From contig NC_083375.1 of the NCBI RefSeq assembly GCF_029542785.1, positions 1-64,000 on the forward strand: 64,000 nucleotides of DNA. The letters run 5' to 3'. The position numbers and the translations under genes are program-made. The DNA is from Malassezia japonica. Lineage: Eukaryota; Basidiomycota; Malasseziomycetes; Malasseziales; Malasseziaceae. Below, one piece after another: positions 31,146-43,384 of the stretch. Within the stretch, counting starts at the first letter, position 1, and each line of letters begins with the position of its first letter. Under the pieces are notes generated by a model. It had not been told where the DNA came from and ran no database searches. It saw nothing but the letters and a program-made list of their open reading frames with translations.

Positions 31146-32221
31146 ATGGCGTATCGAGCAGGGCCGTCGTACTCGGCCTCGATCAAGGACCGGACATCCG
31201 AGTTCCATGCGGCGCTGAACAAGCATGCGGCGGCGGTGCACCCGCCGCCTGGGCCGCAGCGTCCGACGACGGCGCATTCTGAATTCACCAAAAAAGCGCA
31301 GAGTGTCGCGCGCGATCTCGGTGCGATCACCGCAAAGCTCGATCGCCTTTCGCAGTGTACGTCGCAAGACTAACGCAGTGGCACGGAGAAAGTCGCTCTT
31401 TGACGACCGGCCGGTCGAGATCTCCGAGCTGACCTATATCATCAAGCACGACATTGCGGGCTTGAATCGGCAGCTGGCCGAGCTGCAGACGCTCACGACG
31501 CCGGGGCAGCGCGGTGCGCGCCAGAACCGCGCGGAAGAGCACCGCGGAAATGTCGTCACAATGCTCCAGACGAACCTTGCAAACGCCACGACGTCCTTCC
31601 AAGAGATCCTCGAGGTGCGCACGCAAAATATGAAGGCGTCCAAGGACCGCTCCGAGCAGTTCTTAAGCAGCACTGCGCCGCCGATGGGCGAGCAGCGCGC
31701 CAACTCGCCGCTGTACAACCTCGCGCGCAACGTGCCGCCCGCCGCGCCGATGCATACCCAGAGCCAGTCGGTGCTGCAAAAGCGGCCGTCTGCCGCGAGC
31801 GCCGTCGCGCGCGAGGATGAGGCGAGCGCCGCTGAAAAGGGCTTCCTCGCGCTGAATATGATGGAGCAGGGTGGCATGCAGCAGCAGCAAATGATGCTGA
31901 ACGAATTTGAGGACCAGCAGTCCAACTACCTGCAGCAGCGCTCTACGGCGATCGAGTCGATCGAGTCGACCATCTCTGAGCTCGGCCAAATCTTTGGCCA
32001 GCTCGCGCACATGGTCGCGCAGCAGGGCGAGACCGTCCAGCGCATCGACGATGACGTGATGCAGGTGTCGGATCATGTCGAGGGCGCGCGTCGCGAGCTG
32101 CTCAAATACTATGCGAGCATGTCCAATAACCGCTGGCTCATGCTGAAAATCTTTGGCGTGCTCATCGTCTTCTTCTTGCGTACGTCGCGAAGCTCACCCA
32201 GTCTTTATCCTCATCTCGTAG
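31146..32221 (+). CDS. SED5: Syntaxin-5/Sed5 Qa-SNARE
   Basis: Exons 31146-31356, 31379-32179, 32202-32221; two 22 nt introns; 343 aa. Domains: short N-terminal Sly1-binding-like start (MAYRAGPSYSASIKDRTSEF), three-helix Habc region, SNARE helix around 255-315 (QRSTAIESIESTISELGQIFGQLAHMV with the zero-layer Gln), and a tail anchor. The 20 nt last exon supplies LFILIS, the end of the membrane segment; without splicing the anchor would be broken. Works in ER-Golgi and intra-Golgi fusion. Confidence 0.93.
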
Positions 32222-32290
32222 TGCCATACCCCGACGAAGAACAATTACGTAAGACGACCCCAGGCGCCGACAAGCTTCGTGACTAGTACG

Positions 32291-34444
32291 ATGGTCGACG
32301 TGGCGCCCTCCGCCGTCGGCGCGTCCCACGGCAGCAATGATCTGCCGCCCTTTATCCCAATGGGGCACCCTATTCCTCCAAACATAGATCATGCCGTATC
32401 GGTGTCCTTGCCACACTGGCAGGATATCGTGGACTACGAAGAGGGTCGGCTGGGCGACAAGCTCCAGACGGGCTACCCCCGCTTCTTTATCCATCGGTCG
32501 ATCCAGAAGCTCGCCGCAGTGCTGCAGTGCAAGTTCGCACGCCCGGGCGAGCACTGCATGCTCTTCCCCACGCCGCAGTACGCGTCGCAGTGCCGCGACT
32601 ATGTGCGTGCGATGGAAGGCAAGCGCCTCGCCAGCGAGGGCACGCCGCTCAGCGCGCCGGTGCCGATCCGCATCGTGCGCTTCTGCGTGATGGCAAACGA
32701 CGCACAGGACGCCGGCGCACCGTCGTCGGTGCGCAACGCGGCCACGGCGGACGCACAGCGCCCGATCCTCCTGTACATTGTGCTCTACCCCGAGCAGCTC
32801 TTTCCACTCGCCAAGAGCTTCTGGCAGCACACGGGCGGCGGAATCAGCAGCCGCCTCGCGGAAGAGTGCCTGCGCATCCTTGCACACAACGACTCGCTCC
32901 TGGGCGACTGCGGAAAGCTCGTGCATCCCCAAACGTCGGCGCGCCGCAGCAGCACGACGACCGCCGCCGGCGTGCCCGCGCGCGGCGGCGGATTCGGGCG
33001 CAGCCGCTACCAGTCGCGCCAGGCGGACCTCACCGCGTCCGTGCAGTCCGACCCCGCAACGAGCTCGCTCAGCTCGTCGATTCCGAGCATCCTCGGCACG
33101 AACGAGCAGGCCGTGGACGACGAAGACGAGGAGCTCACGCTGGAGCACGCCGTCTTTGTCGAGGAGCGGTACGGCCGCAACCTGCCCTTTGCACATGCGT
33201 CGCGCGCCAAGCTCGCGCTGCGCCGCCGCATTGCCGGCACGCTCCTCGGCGACACGCTGCCAGAGGACGAGGAGCCGTCGAACCAAGTGAGCGCGCGCCA
33301 GGTCGGCGTGTCGGAGAATGATGTATACCTCTTTGGGTGCGGCATGGCGAGCATTTTCCATGCGCACCAGACCGTGATGCTCGAGCGCGAGCTGGCGAAC
33401 CAAGGCACGCCTTTTTCCCAGGAGGCGTGTGCGCACGCGCTGCGGACGATGAAGGATCCGTCCTTTGCCCAGGGCCCTTTTTCCATCGGCAAGTCGGTGT
33501 GTTTCGGCTTCCCGTACACGGACACGCTCAAGATTCTGCAAAAGTGGGGCCCCGGCTGCCACTTTTACGGGCACGGTACGGACGACGACCTCGACCGGTT
33601 CGAGGCGCTGCTCAAGTCGCCGCCGCCGGGTGAGCCGCCGGTCGTTGCGCTGTTTTGCGAGTTTCCCAGCAACCCGTTGCTGCGCTCGGCGGATCTGCCG
33701 CGCATCCGCCGCCTGGCCGACGCGTACAACTTCTCGGTGGTGATCGACGAGACGGTCGGCAACTTTGTCAACGTCGAGGTGCTGCCGTACGCCGACATGG
33801 TCGTCTCGAGTCTCACCAAGATCTTTTCCGGCGACTGCAACGTGATGGGCGGCTCGCTGGTGCTCAACCCCAACTCGCGCCGCGCCGACCACTTCCGCGC
33901 GGTGCTTGCGGCGAACTACCAAGACTCGCAGTGGCCCGAAGACTCGATTTTCCTCGAGCGCAACTCGCGCGACTTTGTGTCGCGCATTGCGGTGATTGAC
34001 CGCAACACCGAGGCGGTGGCCGACTTTTTGCACGGCCACCTCGCCACGCCGGAGAAAAAGACGAGTGTCCGTGCGTTGTTTTACCCCAAGTACGTTACGC
34101 GCGAGCACTACGAAGCCTGCCGCCGGAAGCAGCCCTACGGCGAGAGCAGCACCGTCTCAGCAGGCTACGGCGGCCTCTTTTCCGTGGAGCTCGCCTCGCT
34201 GGCCGCCGCAAAAGCATTCTACGACGCACTAGCGTGCGCAAAAGGCCCGTCGCTGGGAACCAACTGCACGTTGGCTTGCCCCTATACACTCCTGGCGCAC
34301 TATGGTGAGTTGGACTGGGCGCAGGAGGTGGGTGTGAGCCAGAACCTGGTGCGCGTGAGCGTCGGTCTGGAAGACACCGCGACGCTCCTCTCCATCTTCC
34401 AGACGGCGCTCGAGGCGGCGGAGGCGGCAGACAAGCGTGCCTAG
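32291..34444 (+). CDS. STR2: Cystathionine gamma-synthase
   Basis: 717 aa from ATG 32291, no introns. PLP enzyme of the Cys/Met metabolism family; the internal-aldimine lysine is K510 in SSLTKIFSGDCNVMGG. Upstream VVIDETVGNF holds the cofactor-pyridine Asp. Fungal members are much longer than bacterial MetB (about 390 aa) because of an N-terminal extension; here there is also a low-complexity Ser/Arg insert around 215-285. It converts an activated homoserine plus cysteine into cystathionine, the forward transsulfuration step to methionine. The stop is 16 bp from the BUB3 stop on the other strand. Confidence 0.9.
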   Translation: MVDVAPSAVGASHGSNDLPPFIPMGHPIPPNIDHAVSVSLPHWQDIVDYEEGRLGDKLQTGYPRFFIHRSIQKLAAVLQCKFARPGEHCMLFPTPQYASQCRDYVRAMEGKRLASEGTPLSAPVPIRIVRFCVMANDAQDAGAPSSVRNAATADAQRPILLYIVLYPEQLFPLAKSFWQHTGGGISSRLAEECLRILAHNDSLLGDCGKLVHPQTSARRSSTTTAAGVPARGGGFGRSRYQSRQADLTASVQSDPATSSLSSSIPSILGTNEQAVDDEDEELTLEHAVFVEERYGRNLPFAHASRAKLALRRRIAGTLLGDTLPEDEEPSNQVSARQVGVSENDVYLFGCGMASIFHAHQTVMLERELANQGTPFSQEACAHALRTMKDPSFAQGPFSIGKSVCFGFPYTDTLKILQKWGPGCHFYGHGTDDDLDRFEALLKSPPPGEPPVVALFCEFPSNPLLRSADLPRIRRLADAYNFSVVIDETVGNFVNVEVLPYADMVVSSLTKIFSGDCNVMGGSLVLNPNSRRADHFRAVLAANYQDSQWPEDSIFLERNSRDFVSRIAVIDRNTEAVADFLHGHLATPEKKTSVRALFYPKYVTREHYEACRRKQPYGESSTVSAGYGGLFSVELASLAAAKAFYDALACAKGPSLGTNCTLACPYTLLAHYGELDWAQEVGVSQNLVRVSVGLEDTATLLSIFQTALEAAEAADKRA

Positions 34445-34460
34445 TCCTATAGTACAAGAC

Positions 34461-35610
34461 CTACTTTTTTTGTTTCGGCTGGGTGAGTCTCTAGCAACGT
34501 ACCTTGGCGTCGTCCACCGCGGGCTTGATGAGGATCTGGACCGGCGCCGGCGCCGCGCCCTCTTCGAGGTTCTCGGCGCCGGACGCGATCGCGAGCAGAT
34601 GGCCGTCGGCAGAGAACGCGAGCGCGCTCACCGGCGAGGGAAGCACGTACTGCCGGATGCGCTTCTTCGCCACCGGGTCCCACAGCGCGCAGTGGCTGTC
34701 GCCGCCGCCGGTTGCAAAGGTGCCGTAGGCCGGGCTAAAGGCGATCGCGTGGATCGGAAAGACGACGTCCTCGCCGTCGACCTCTTTCCGGTGGCACTTG
34801 AACGCGTACTTTTGCGCCTGGCTCTCGGGGCTCGGGTCAAAGAACTCGACCGCGATGCGCCCCTCGACCGAGGACGTGGCATAGCCCAAGCCGTCCGGCA
34901 TGCAGCGCACGTCGCGCAGCATGTACTTGAGCGACGACTCGCGTGAGTTTTCCGGCGCAATGGCGTCGGTCGCCTTGGCGTGGATCGCGTCGCGGAGCTG
35001 CTCGAGGTTGTACACGTGCACTGCGCGGCCGGCCATCGCGACGACCAGGCGCGGCGTCGCATCCTTCACGGAGACGGTCGGCGCGCCGCGGTAGAGCGGC
35101 ACGCAGTCCATAGCAAACACCTTGTCGGGCAATGCAAGTGTGTGCTGCAGCGCGGCGTCCGGCGCCGCCGCAGGGTCCCACACCTTGATCGTCTTATCCC
35201 ACGAGCCCGAAAAGAGGAGCTCGGTGTGTGCATCGTACTGGATGCGGCACACGCCATTGTCGTGTTTGCCGAGGATCACCGCCTGGCCGTTGGCGAGGTT
35301 GAGGCTGCGTGAGCGAGAATACGTACAGGCGCACGCGGCGGTCGAGACACGCACTCGCCGCAAGCGACTCGTTGATCCAGCACACGTCCAGCACCGCCGC
35401 AGGGTGCTCAAACGTCTGCAGGACCGCGACGCCGCTCGGTCCTTCTCCACACCGGCTCAGGTCGTGGAGCTGGACGGTCTTGTCCCAGCTCGCGACGAGC
35501 ATCTGTGCAGCACGCTCTGACGATGCATCCCGGTAGAAAGCAAGCGCAGACACCGGCTCGCTCGGCGGCTTCGGCACAGTCAGTTCCCCAAACGCGCTCG
35601 GGGTCGGCAT
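34461..35610 (-). CDS. BUB3: Spindle checkpoint WD40 protein Bub3
   Basis: Exons 35610-35327, 35304-34503, 34478-34461; introns of 22 nt (35305-35326) and 24 nt (34479-34502); 367 aa. The last exon is 18 nt and adds PKQKK, replacing the read-through ending. WD40 propeller with Bub3-specific blocks: LFSGSWDKTIKVWDP, SSLKYMLRDVRC, SSVEGRIAVEFFDPSPE, KYAFKCHR and FATGGGDSHCALWDP. It binds Bub1/BubR1 GLEBS motifs and the kinetochore protein KNL1/Spc105 in the spindle assembly checkpoint. Diverges from GUA1 over a 64 bp gap. Confidence 0.95.
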
Positions 35611-35674
35611 CGTGGAACAACACGTATCGATTTAGTCAGCAAGAAAAAAGTCGGCAGGCTTGCCTTTTCCCAAG

Positions 35675-36834
35675 ATGAGCCAGGAAATCCACAGCCAGTA
35701 CGACTCGATTCTGATCCTGGACTTTGGGTCGCAGTACTCGCATCTGATCACGCGCCGATGCCGTGAGCTGAACGTGTACTGCGAGATGCTGCCGTGCACG
35801 CAGCAGATGAAGGACCTCACCTGGAAGCCAAAGGGCATCATCCTCTCCGGCTCGCCCTACTCGGTGTACGACGAGGTGGCCCCCCGCGTGGACCCTGCGG
35901 TGTTTGAGATGGGCGTGCCGGTGCTCGGCATTTGCTATGGTCTCCAGGAGATTGCGTGGAACCACGGGGGGCGCGTCGACCCCCACGACTCGCGCGAATA
36001 CGGCCACGCGACGCTGGACGTCGTGAACACGGGCAAGGCCAGCGCCGACGCGCTCTTTGCCGGCCTCGGCGAGAAGGTGACCGTGTGGATGTCGCACGGC
36101 GACCAACTGTCCAAGATGCCCGACGGCTTCGAGGTCGTCGCGCGCACGTCCACTGCGCCCTACGCCGCGATTGCGCACCAGTCCAAGCCCCTCTACGGCA
36201 TCCAGTTCCACGCAGAGGTGACGCACACCGAGTGCGGCAAGGCGATCTTTGAAAACTTTGTCGACCGCATCTGCGGCTGCAAGCGCAACTGGACGATGGA
36301 GACCTTTATCGACAAGGAGATCACGCGCATCCGCGAGATGGTCGGCCCCCGTGGCCGTGTCATTGGCGCGATCTCTGGTGGTGTGGACAGCAGTGTTGCG
36401 GCGAAGCTCATGCACGAGGCGATCGGCGAGCGCTTCCACGCGGTCATGGTCGACAATGGTGTGCTGCGTGAGAACGAGGCGAAGCAGGTGCGCGAGATGC
36501 TCGGCGAGCACCTCGGTGTGCACCTCACTGTCGTCGACGCGTCCGATCTCTTTTTGGAGCGCCTCGATGGCGTCGAGGACCCCGAGAAGAAGCGCAAGAT
36601 TATCGGAAATACCTTTATCGAGGTCTTTGAAAAGGAGGGCGACCGCCTCGAGAAGGAGGCCGAGGCACAAGAGGCCGAGGCGCTCGCCAAGGGCGAGCCG
36701 CTGAGCGAGACCAAGGGCAAGTACGAGTTCCTGCTCCAGGGCACGCTCTACCCCGATGTGATCGAGAGCATCTCGTTCAAGGGCCCGAGCGCGACGATCA
36801 AGACGCACCACAACGTCGGTGGTCTCCTCGAGAA

Positions 36835-36876
<42 letters not shown>

Positions 36877-37312
36877 GGACGAGGTGCGCGAGCTCGGCAA
36901 GCTCATGGGCATTCCCGCGCACCTCGTGGGCCGCCACCCCTTCCCGGGCCCCGGCCTGGCGATCCGCATCCTTGGCCCGGTGACGCGCGAGCAGGTCGCG
37001 CTTCTCCAGCAGGCGGACAAGATCTACATTGAGGAGATCCGCAAGGCGGGCGTCTACGACCAGATCAGTCAGGCGTTTGCCGTGTTGCTCCCGGTGCGCG
37101 CCGTGGGTGTCCAGGGCGACAAGCGCACCTACGACCAGGTGATCTGTCTGCGTGCCGCGCAGACCACCGACTTTATGACCGCGACGTGGTACCCCTTCGA
37201 CCCCCAGGTCCTGTCGCGCATCTCGAACCGTATCACGAACGAGGTGCAGGGCGTGAACCGCGTCGTGCTCGACGTTTCGTCCAAGCCCCCGGCGACGATC
37301 GAGTGGCTGTAG
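35675..37312 (+). CDS. GUA1: GMP synthase (glutamine-hydrolysing)
   Basis: 545 aa, no introns. The class I glutamine amidotransferase domain comes first (catalytic C87 in [11 protein letters not shown], His in [10 protein letters not shown]), then the ATP-pyrophosphatase loop [19 protein letters not shown] and the C-terminal dimerisation domain ending in PPATIEWL. Converts XMP plus glutamine and ATP to GMP. The frame is also open from 35660 but via TTG; ATG 35675 is the natural start. Lies between two cell-cycle genes, BUB3 and CDH1, without a functional link that I can see. Confidence 0.96.
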
Positions 37313-37341
37313 TGCATAGTATACATCATTCTACGTGGGTA

Positions 37342-39300
37342 TCAGCGAAGCTTGACAAAGGACGACTGCACGCTGCGGTCTTCCCGTTTGTCGAGCACGT
37401 CGCGTGCGGGCGTGTTCAGGTCCCAGAACCGCAGCGTCTCGTCACCGGCACCGGTCACGATCGACTTGCCGGACGGGGACATGGCGAGGTAGAGCACACG
37501 CATCGTGTGCCCGGTGAGCGTCGCCACCTGCGACAGACTGGGGTACCGCCACAGCTGCACCTGGTTGTGCACCTGTCCGCTGGAGTACCCGTGCGTGCTA
37601 ATCACCTCGTTCGACGTCTTGTTCCACGCCAGATTACACACCTGGCTCCCCGTGTCAATCGAGGAGAGGGGTGTGCCGGTCTGCGTGTTCCAAAAGCGGA
37701 TCTTCATGTCCGCCGTACCGCCGCCCGAGGCCAGCAGACCTTGCTGGTGGGGGCTCCAGGCGATCGCTTTGACGGCGGCCGTGTGCTCGGTGAAGCGGTA
37801 CAGCGGCGTCTCGCTCACTCCGTCCCACACAAGCAGCTTGTTGTCGTTGCCGCCGGACGCGAGGTACTCGCGCGTGGGGTTCCAGCGCAGGCCACACACC
37901 TCCTGGCGGTGCGCAAGGAGCGTCTTTACATGGTGCTCCGGAACGCGCACGTCGCGATGGTAAATGGTGCGGTCGCGCGAGCCAGTGGTCAGCACATAGC
38001 TGTTCCACGACAATGCACCGACACGCGCAGTATGGCCCATCATGGTTCGCAGCAGCTTTTCCTTTTCCACGTCCCAGATCTGGACGAGGCCCGAGTGCGT
38101 GCCGATCGCCAGGTAGTTGCCGCGCTCCGCCCAGCTCAGGCCCGTGACGCTGTCCTGGACGCCTTGCAGGTCACAGAGCTTGGTCACGTTCGAGGTCTTG
38201 GCCGACCAAAGATAGACGCACTTGCCGAGACCAACACCCAGCACGTCCTGGCTCGACCAGTCCACGAGGTTCAGGTAAAAGTCGTCAGCAAGCTCCGGCG
38301 CGTCGAGCACCTTGTACGGCACTTTGCTGATACTCCGCGCGGGCTTCCGCGCATTGAGGAGGATGCGTTGGCTCTCGGGCTTGACCGGACTCGTGCTGTA
38401 CGCCGTGTGCACCGGCGAATCTGTCTGGTCGCGCGGAGGGTACAGCGAGGATGCGAGGCTCGATGTGCACGACAGGCCGCCAAATAGCCCGGCGTCCGAC
38501 ATGCTGTGCCGTGTCGGGCCGCGCGCGTACAGGTTCGTGCCGTACAGCTCGCTGTCGATCCCGTCGTACGAAGACGACTCGCGCAGGCGCCCGCTCGACG
38601 CAGGGAAGAGCTGCGACGCCTGCAGATTCCGGTCGCGCGAGCGCGTAGGCGTCGACGAGCCCGAGGTGGGGCTGCGGAACGAAAGAAGGTTTTTCTTGGA
38701 AGGCGTCGTGGGCAGTGAGTGATCGCCACTGCGGGCGGTGCTCGAGCGCGGCGAGCTTGTCACACCGCTCGGGTTGCTGCGTGAGGGTGAGATATGCCCC
38801 ATGCTCGCATGCGAAGGGGACCCGATACCTGCGTCTGCGCCAAACAGCTCGGACGACAAGAGCATCGAGTAGGTTTCGTTGGCCTCTTCTGTCATGAGCC
38901 AGGCGACGTACCAGACTGTGCGTCCATATCCGAAGCCATCTTGCGCTTGTTCCGCCCCCCAGGCGTAAGTGGGTCCTCGGAAATCAGCTGGAAGGCAGCC
39001 TGCAGGTCGGAGCCGTCGCGCGAGGGAATAAAGCTGCGTCAGTGGAGCAACGTACCGATCGCCGTGCATGCTTGAGTGTTTTGCTTTGGCTTTCCGCGGC
39101 GTGAGCGGCACCTCTGACCGCGGACTGCGAGACTGGCGTTCATCGTCTGTAGTGCGCGAGCGCGAAGAGCTTGGCTCACCGGCTCCGTCCGCACTAGGCT
39201 CGCGGCTTCGTGGAGGGTGCGACGAGCTGCTCGGCGACCCTGGCTGCGAGCTGGACGCCGCCTGGCTTCGCAAGCGACGTGCAAACTCGGTGTGGTACAT
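37342..39300 (-). CDS. CDH1: APC/C activator Cdh1 (fizzy-related)
   Basis: Exons 39300-39056, 39033-38912, 38888-37342; introns of 22 nt (39034-39055) and 23 nt (38889-38911); 637 aa. Read through, the frame stays open but is nonsense there; splicing restores the C-box D81-RFIPSR-87 followed by DGSDLQAAFQLISEDPLTPGG and then EEANETYSMLLSSELFG, the Cdh1 signature. Ser-rich linker with many SP/TP sites (CDK-type) to about 300, then a seven-blade WD40 propeller with NLVDWSSQDVLGVGLG. The C-terminus ends in Leu-Arg, a variant of the Ile-Arg tail that docks on APC/C. Brings D-box and KEN substrates to the APC/C in late mitosis and G1. Confidence 0.93.
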   Translation of the reverse strand: MYHTEFARRLRSQAASSSQPGSPSSSSHPPRSREPSADGAGEPSSSRSRTTDDERQSRSPRSEVPLTPRKAKAKHSSMHGDRYVAPLTQLYSLARRLRPAGCLPADFRGPTYAWGAEQAQDGFGYGRTVWYVAWLMTEEANETYSMLLSSELFGADAGIGSPSHASMGHISPSRSNPSGVTSSPRSSTARSGDHSLPTTPSKKNLLSFRSPTSGSSTPTRSRDRNLQASQLFPASSGRLRESSSYDGIDSELYGTNLYARGPTRHSMSDAGLFGGLSCTSSLASSLYPPRDQTDSPVHTAYSTSPVKPESQRILLNARKPARSISKVPYKVLDAPELADDFYLNLVDWSSQDVLGVGLGKCVYLWSAKTSNVTKLCDLQGVQDSVTGLSWAERGNYLAIGTHSGLVQIWDVEKEKLLRTMMGHTARVGALSWNSYVLTTGSRDRTIYHRDVRVPEHHVKTLLAHRQEVCGLRWNPTREYLASGGNDNKLLVWDGVSETPLYRFTEHTAAVKAIAWSPHQQGLLASGGGTADMKIRFWNTQTGTPLSSIDTGSQVCNLAWNKTSNEVISTHGYSSGQVHNQVQLWRYPSLSQVATLTGHTMRVLYLAMSPSGKSIVTGAGDETLRFWDLNTPARDVLDKREDRSVQSSFVKLR

Positions 39301-40596
<1,296 letters not shown>

Positions 40597-40692
40597 GGCC
40601 CTTCTGCCTTGCCCCTTGTTGTGTTTCTAGTTTACGCTCTGCGTACATGATCGTGCCATAGGGCGTGTTACGTAGTACATGCTACAAACACG

Positions 40693-42056
40693 CTACTTCT
40701 CTTGTTTCTCGTGCTTGGAAAGGGCCTCGGTGAGCGTGCGCTGGTAGGTATGGTCGCTTCGGCAGTGCACCGACGGAATGTCGTGATCCCGCGCAAGGAA
40801 CGACGCATTAAAGCGGAGCAGCGTATTGATGTCGTGCACCCAGTCGTCACGCACCACCGCCGGCGCGGCGCTCTCTGGCGTCGTGCCGCACCGCCGCTCG
40901 GCAGCGACCTCGGGTGCAAAGTTGATGCAGGGCAGCGGGTACGGCGAGAGCTGGACGCGTGCCGACTGCGACGGAGTGAGTGTCCGCACCTCCCGCCCAT
41001 CCACCGAGACCTCGGCCGGGGAGCGGGAATTGGGCGAGACGAAAATATCGATCGTCGCGTCACTTGGAAAGAGAATTGTGCGGAAACTCAGCGAACGTGG
41101 GCTGATCGGCGTGAGCATCATCGTCGACACGGACGGATGGATGATGGGGCCACCCGCAGAAAGAGAGTAGGCCGTCGATCCCGTGGGCGTAGACAGAATC
41201 AGGCCATCGGCAATCGTGCGCGTGAGGTGCTCGCCATTGACGTACGCGTCCATCGTCGTCATGTGCGGCTCGCGTCCGCGGTGCAGCACGACCTCGTTCA
41301 TAAAGTGCACTTCGCGGCAGTACTGTTCATCCGACAGCAAGAGGCACTGGCCGGGCGCGTCGTCCCAGAGGGTCATGCTCATGCGCATTCGCAAAAGAAG
41401 CGTCAGGCGCGAGTGCAGCACGTCGTCAAGTGCGGCCGGGAAGCAGTGGATATCATAGGGAAGGAGGAACCCAAGCGTGCCCAGCGAGAAGCTCAGCACG
41501 GGCGGCACGGCGCTCTGGTCAAAGAGGCTCGAGACATGCAGGATCGAGCCGTCGCCGCCGAGCGTCACGACAAAGTCGGTCTTGTCGGCGAGGAGCGCAC
41601 GGTCGTCCTTGCACACGGGTGTGAGGTAGGGGTGCTGTTCGCTGATCCGTTCATAGACATGCTCCTCGACCATGATATTAACGTGGGGATAGTGCTTTTG
41701 GAAATGATCGACCACCGCGTGAAACGACTCGGTGACCTTGTCGTCGTTGAGCTTTTTCACGATCAGGACGTTGCGTGGTGCCTCGGTCCAGCGAAATGCA
41801 TGCTCTCCTCTGTATTAGTCGCACCACGTACCCATACGTGCTCCCCCGCGGCATGGCGATCGACGAAATCGGCGGGGTGTCCGAGCTGGGTGAGTCAGAC
41901 GACGTACAGTGGCGCATGGCCCGATGCTAGGAGCACAGGCACCTTGGGCGGCAGTGACGCCAATGGCTTTGCCGTTCCATAGCTCCGCCATCCGCTTGCA
42001 AAGCGCAGTGGCAGCCGCCGCGCAGCACAGAGGGGCCCCAGCCGAGCGCCTCGCAT
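40693..42056 (-). CDS. POS5: NAD(H) kinase with mitochondrial presequence
   Basis: Exons 42056-41908, 41885-41832, 41809-40693; two 22 nt introns (41886-41907, 41810-41831); 439 aa. The catalytic part has TLGGDGSILHVSSLF and LSTPTGSTAYSLSAGGPI, the NAD kinase signatures. The upstream exons, found by tracing the minus strand, give MRGARLGPLCAARRLPLRFA, an Arg-rich amphipathic start without acidic residues, typical of matrix import. So this is probably the Pos5-type NADH kinase that supplies mitochondrial NADPH. All three exons join in frame. The first exon lies opposite the 5' open extension of the lunapark gene, which I therefore start later. Confidence 0.88.
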
Positions 42057-42127
42057 GGCGCACGTCCAAGTGGAGGAGAAACGGGAATTGGCCCAATTTC
42101 GTCGTGTTTGGACTCCACCTTGTTGGG

Positions 42128-43334
42128 ATGGCGGGCGGATCGTGGCTGCCGTGGTGGCCCAAGTCCTGGAACCCCTTTTCGCGATGGAAGTACTCGTCTG
42201 CGTACGACTATGATACGATCCTTGCCTCGCTTGCCGAGGAGATCGAGGTGGTGGAGCTGACGCTGATGGACATCAAAGCGCGCAAACGCCGCGCCGTGTC
42301 CCGCGTGCTGCAAGTGCTGTTGATGCTGTGGGTCGGTGCGCTGGCTGTGCTGTGGGGCTATGCATCGCTTGCGTACACGGACGAGGACTATGCGTGGGCG
42401 CGCTCCATGTTCCTCCTCGGCCTGATTGTCGGCACGCCCGTCCTCCTGGTCGTCTTCCACCGCCTGATCTCGCTCTGGTTCCGCCGCCTGGAGAAGGCGC
42501 AGGAGACACACTTGCAGGCGCTCCGCAAGCAGCGCCGCGAAAAGATTAATGAGATCAAGAAGGCGACCGACTTTGAGCACCTGCGTCTGCTCCTGGAGCG
42601 CTACGACGACGAGACAAGCGTCCCCGAGCCCAGCTATACCCATGCCGACGGCGCCGAACACACGTCCGATGCTCAGTCGCTGCGCAGCAAGCACTCGATC
42701 TCATCGCTGCGCCGCGAGCCGTCGCGGGACAGCCTGCGTCCGGGGCGCCCTGCCGAGGCGCGGCACAGCCGCAAGCCGTCCGAGAAAGGCGCGCCGAAGC
42801 TCGCGCCTGCGATCACCGGCATGCCGATCATGGGCGTGCCGAGCGCGCCTCCCGCGCGCGGCTGGATGGACAAGTTTGCAGACGTGATCCTCGGCACGGA
42901 TCCCTACGGCGCCTCGCTCGAGGACCAGCAGTATGCACTCATCTGCCGCAACTGTTTCCGGCATAATGGGCTAGTGCCCAAGAATGAACTGAACGAGATC
43001 CGTACGTGGAGCGACTGACTCAGAATACGTGTGCCCCCACTGCAACACGTTCAACTCGCGCCGCCCCTCAAGCAAGCCGGTCTCGTCGCCGTTTGCCGGC
43101 ACCTCTAGCTTTGCCGCCCCCCCCAAAGAGGCGGACGAAGGGGAGGGCGAGCGCGAGCGCCCGGCGGGTGCGTCGCCGTCGATGCCCGCGAGTGCTACGA
43201 GTCTGCCGTGGGCGCCGAAGCCCACGGACGAGGAGCCGGCCGGCATCCGGCGCAGTGCGCGCCTGCGCTCGGCCACTCGCGAGTACGACTCGGACGAGCG
43301 AGACGAGTCTATGCAGGTAGACGACAATGCATAG
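42128..43334 (+). CDS. LNP1: Lunapark, ER three-way junction protein
   Basis: Exon 1 42128-43001, 22 nt intron 43002-43023, exon 2 43024-43334; 394 aa. Two close membrane segments (about 55-78 and 90-112, WVGALAVLWGYASL and FLLGLIVGTPVLLVVF) flanked by coiled coils, then a Ser/Arg linker and a lunapark zinc finger: ICRNCFRHNG and, completed by splicing, YVCPHCNTFNSRR. It stabilises tubular ER junctions. The frame is open back to 41909, but the family starts with a short basic/aromatic stretch as at MAGGSWLPWWPKSW (ATG 42128), and the region before it is coding on the other strand. Confidence 0.88.
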
Positions 43335-43384
43335 ACGCGTGATAATTCAGTACATCATCCCATTTTCGGACTGTATACAAGCGC

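Noticed and set aside
41909..42127. N-terminal extension of lunapark
   Set aside because: Better explained as the opposite strand of NADH kinase exon 1; the lunapark family starts near MAGGSWLPWW.
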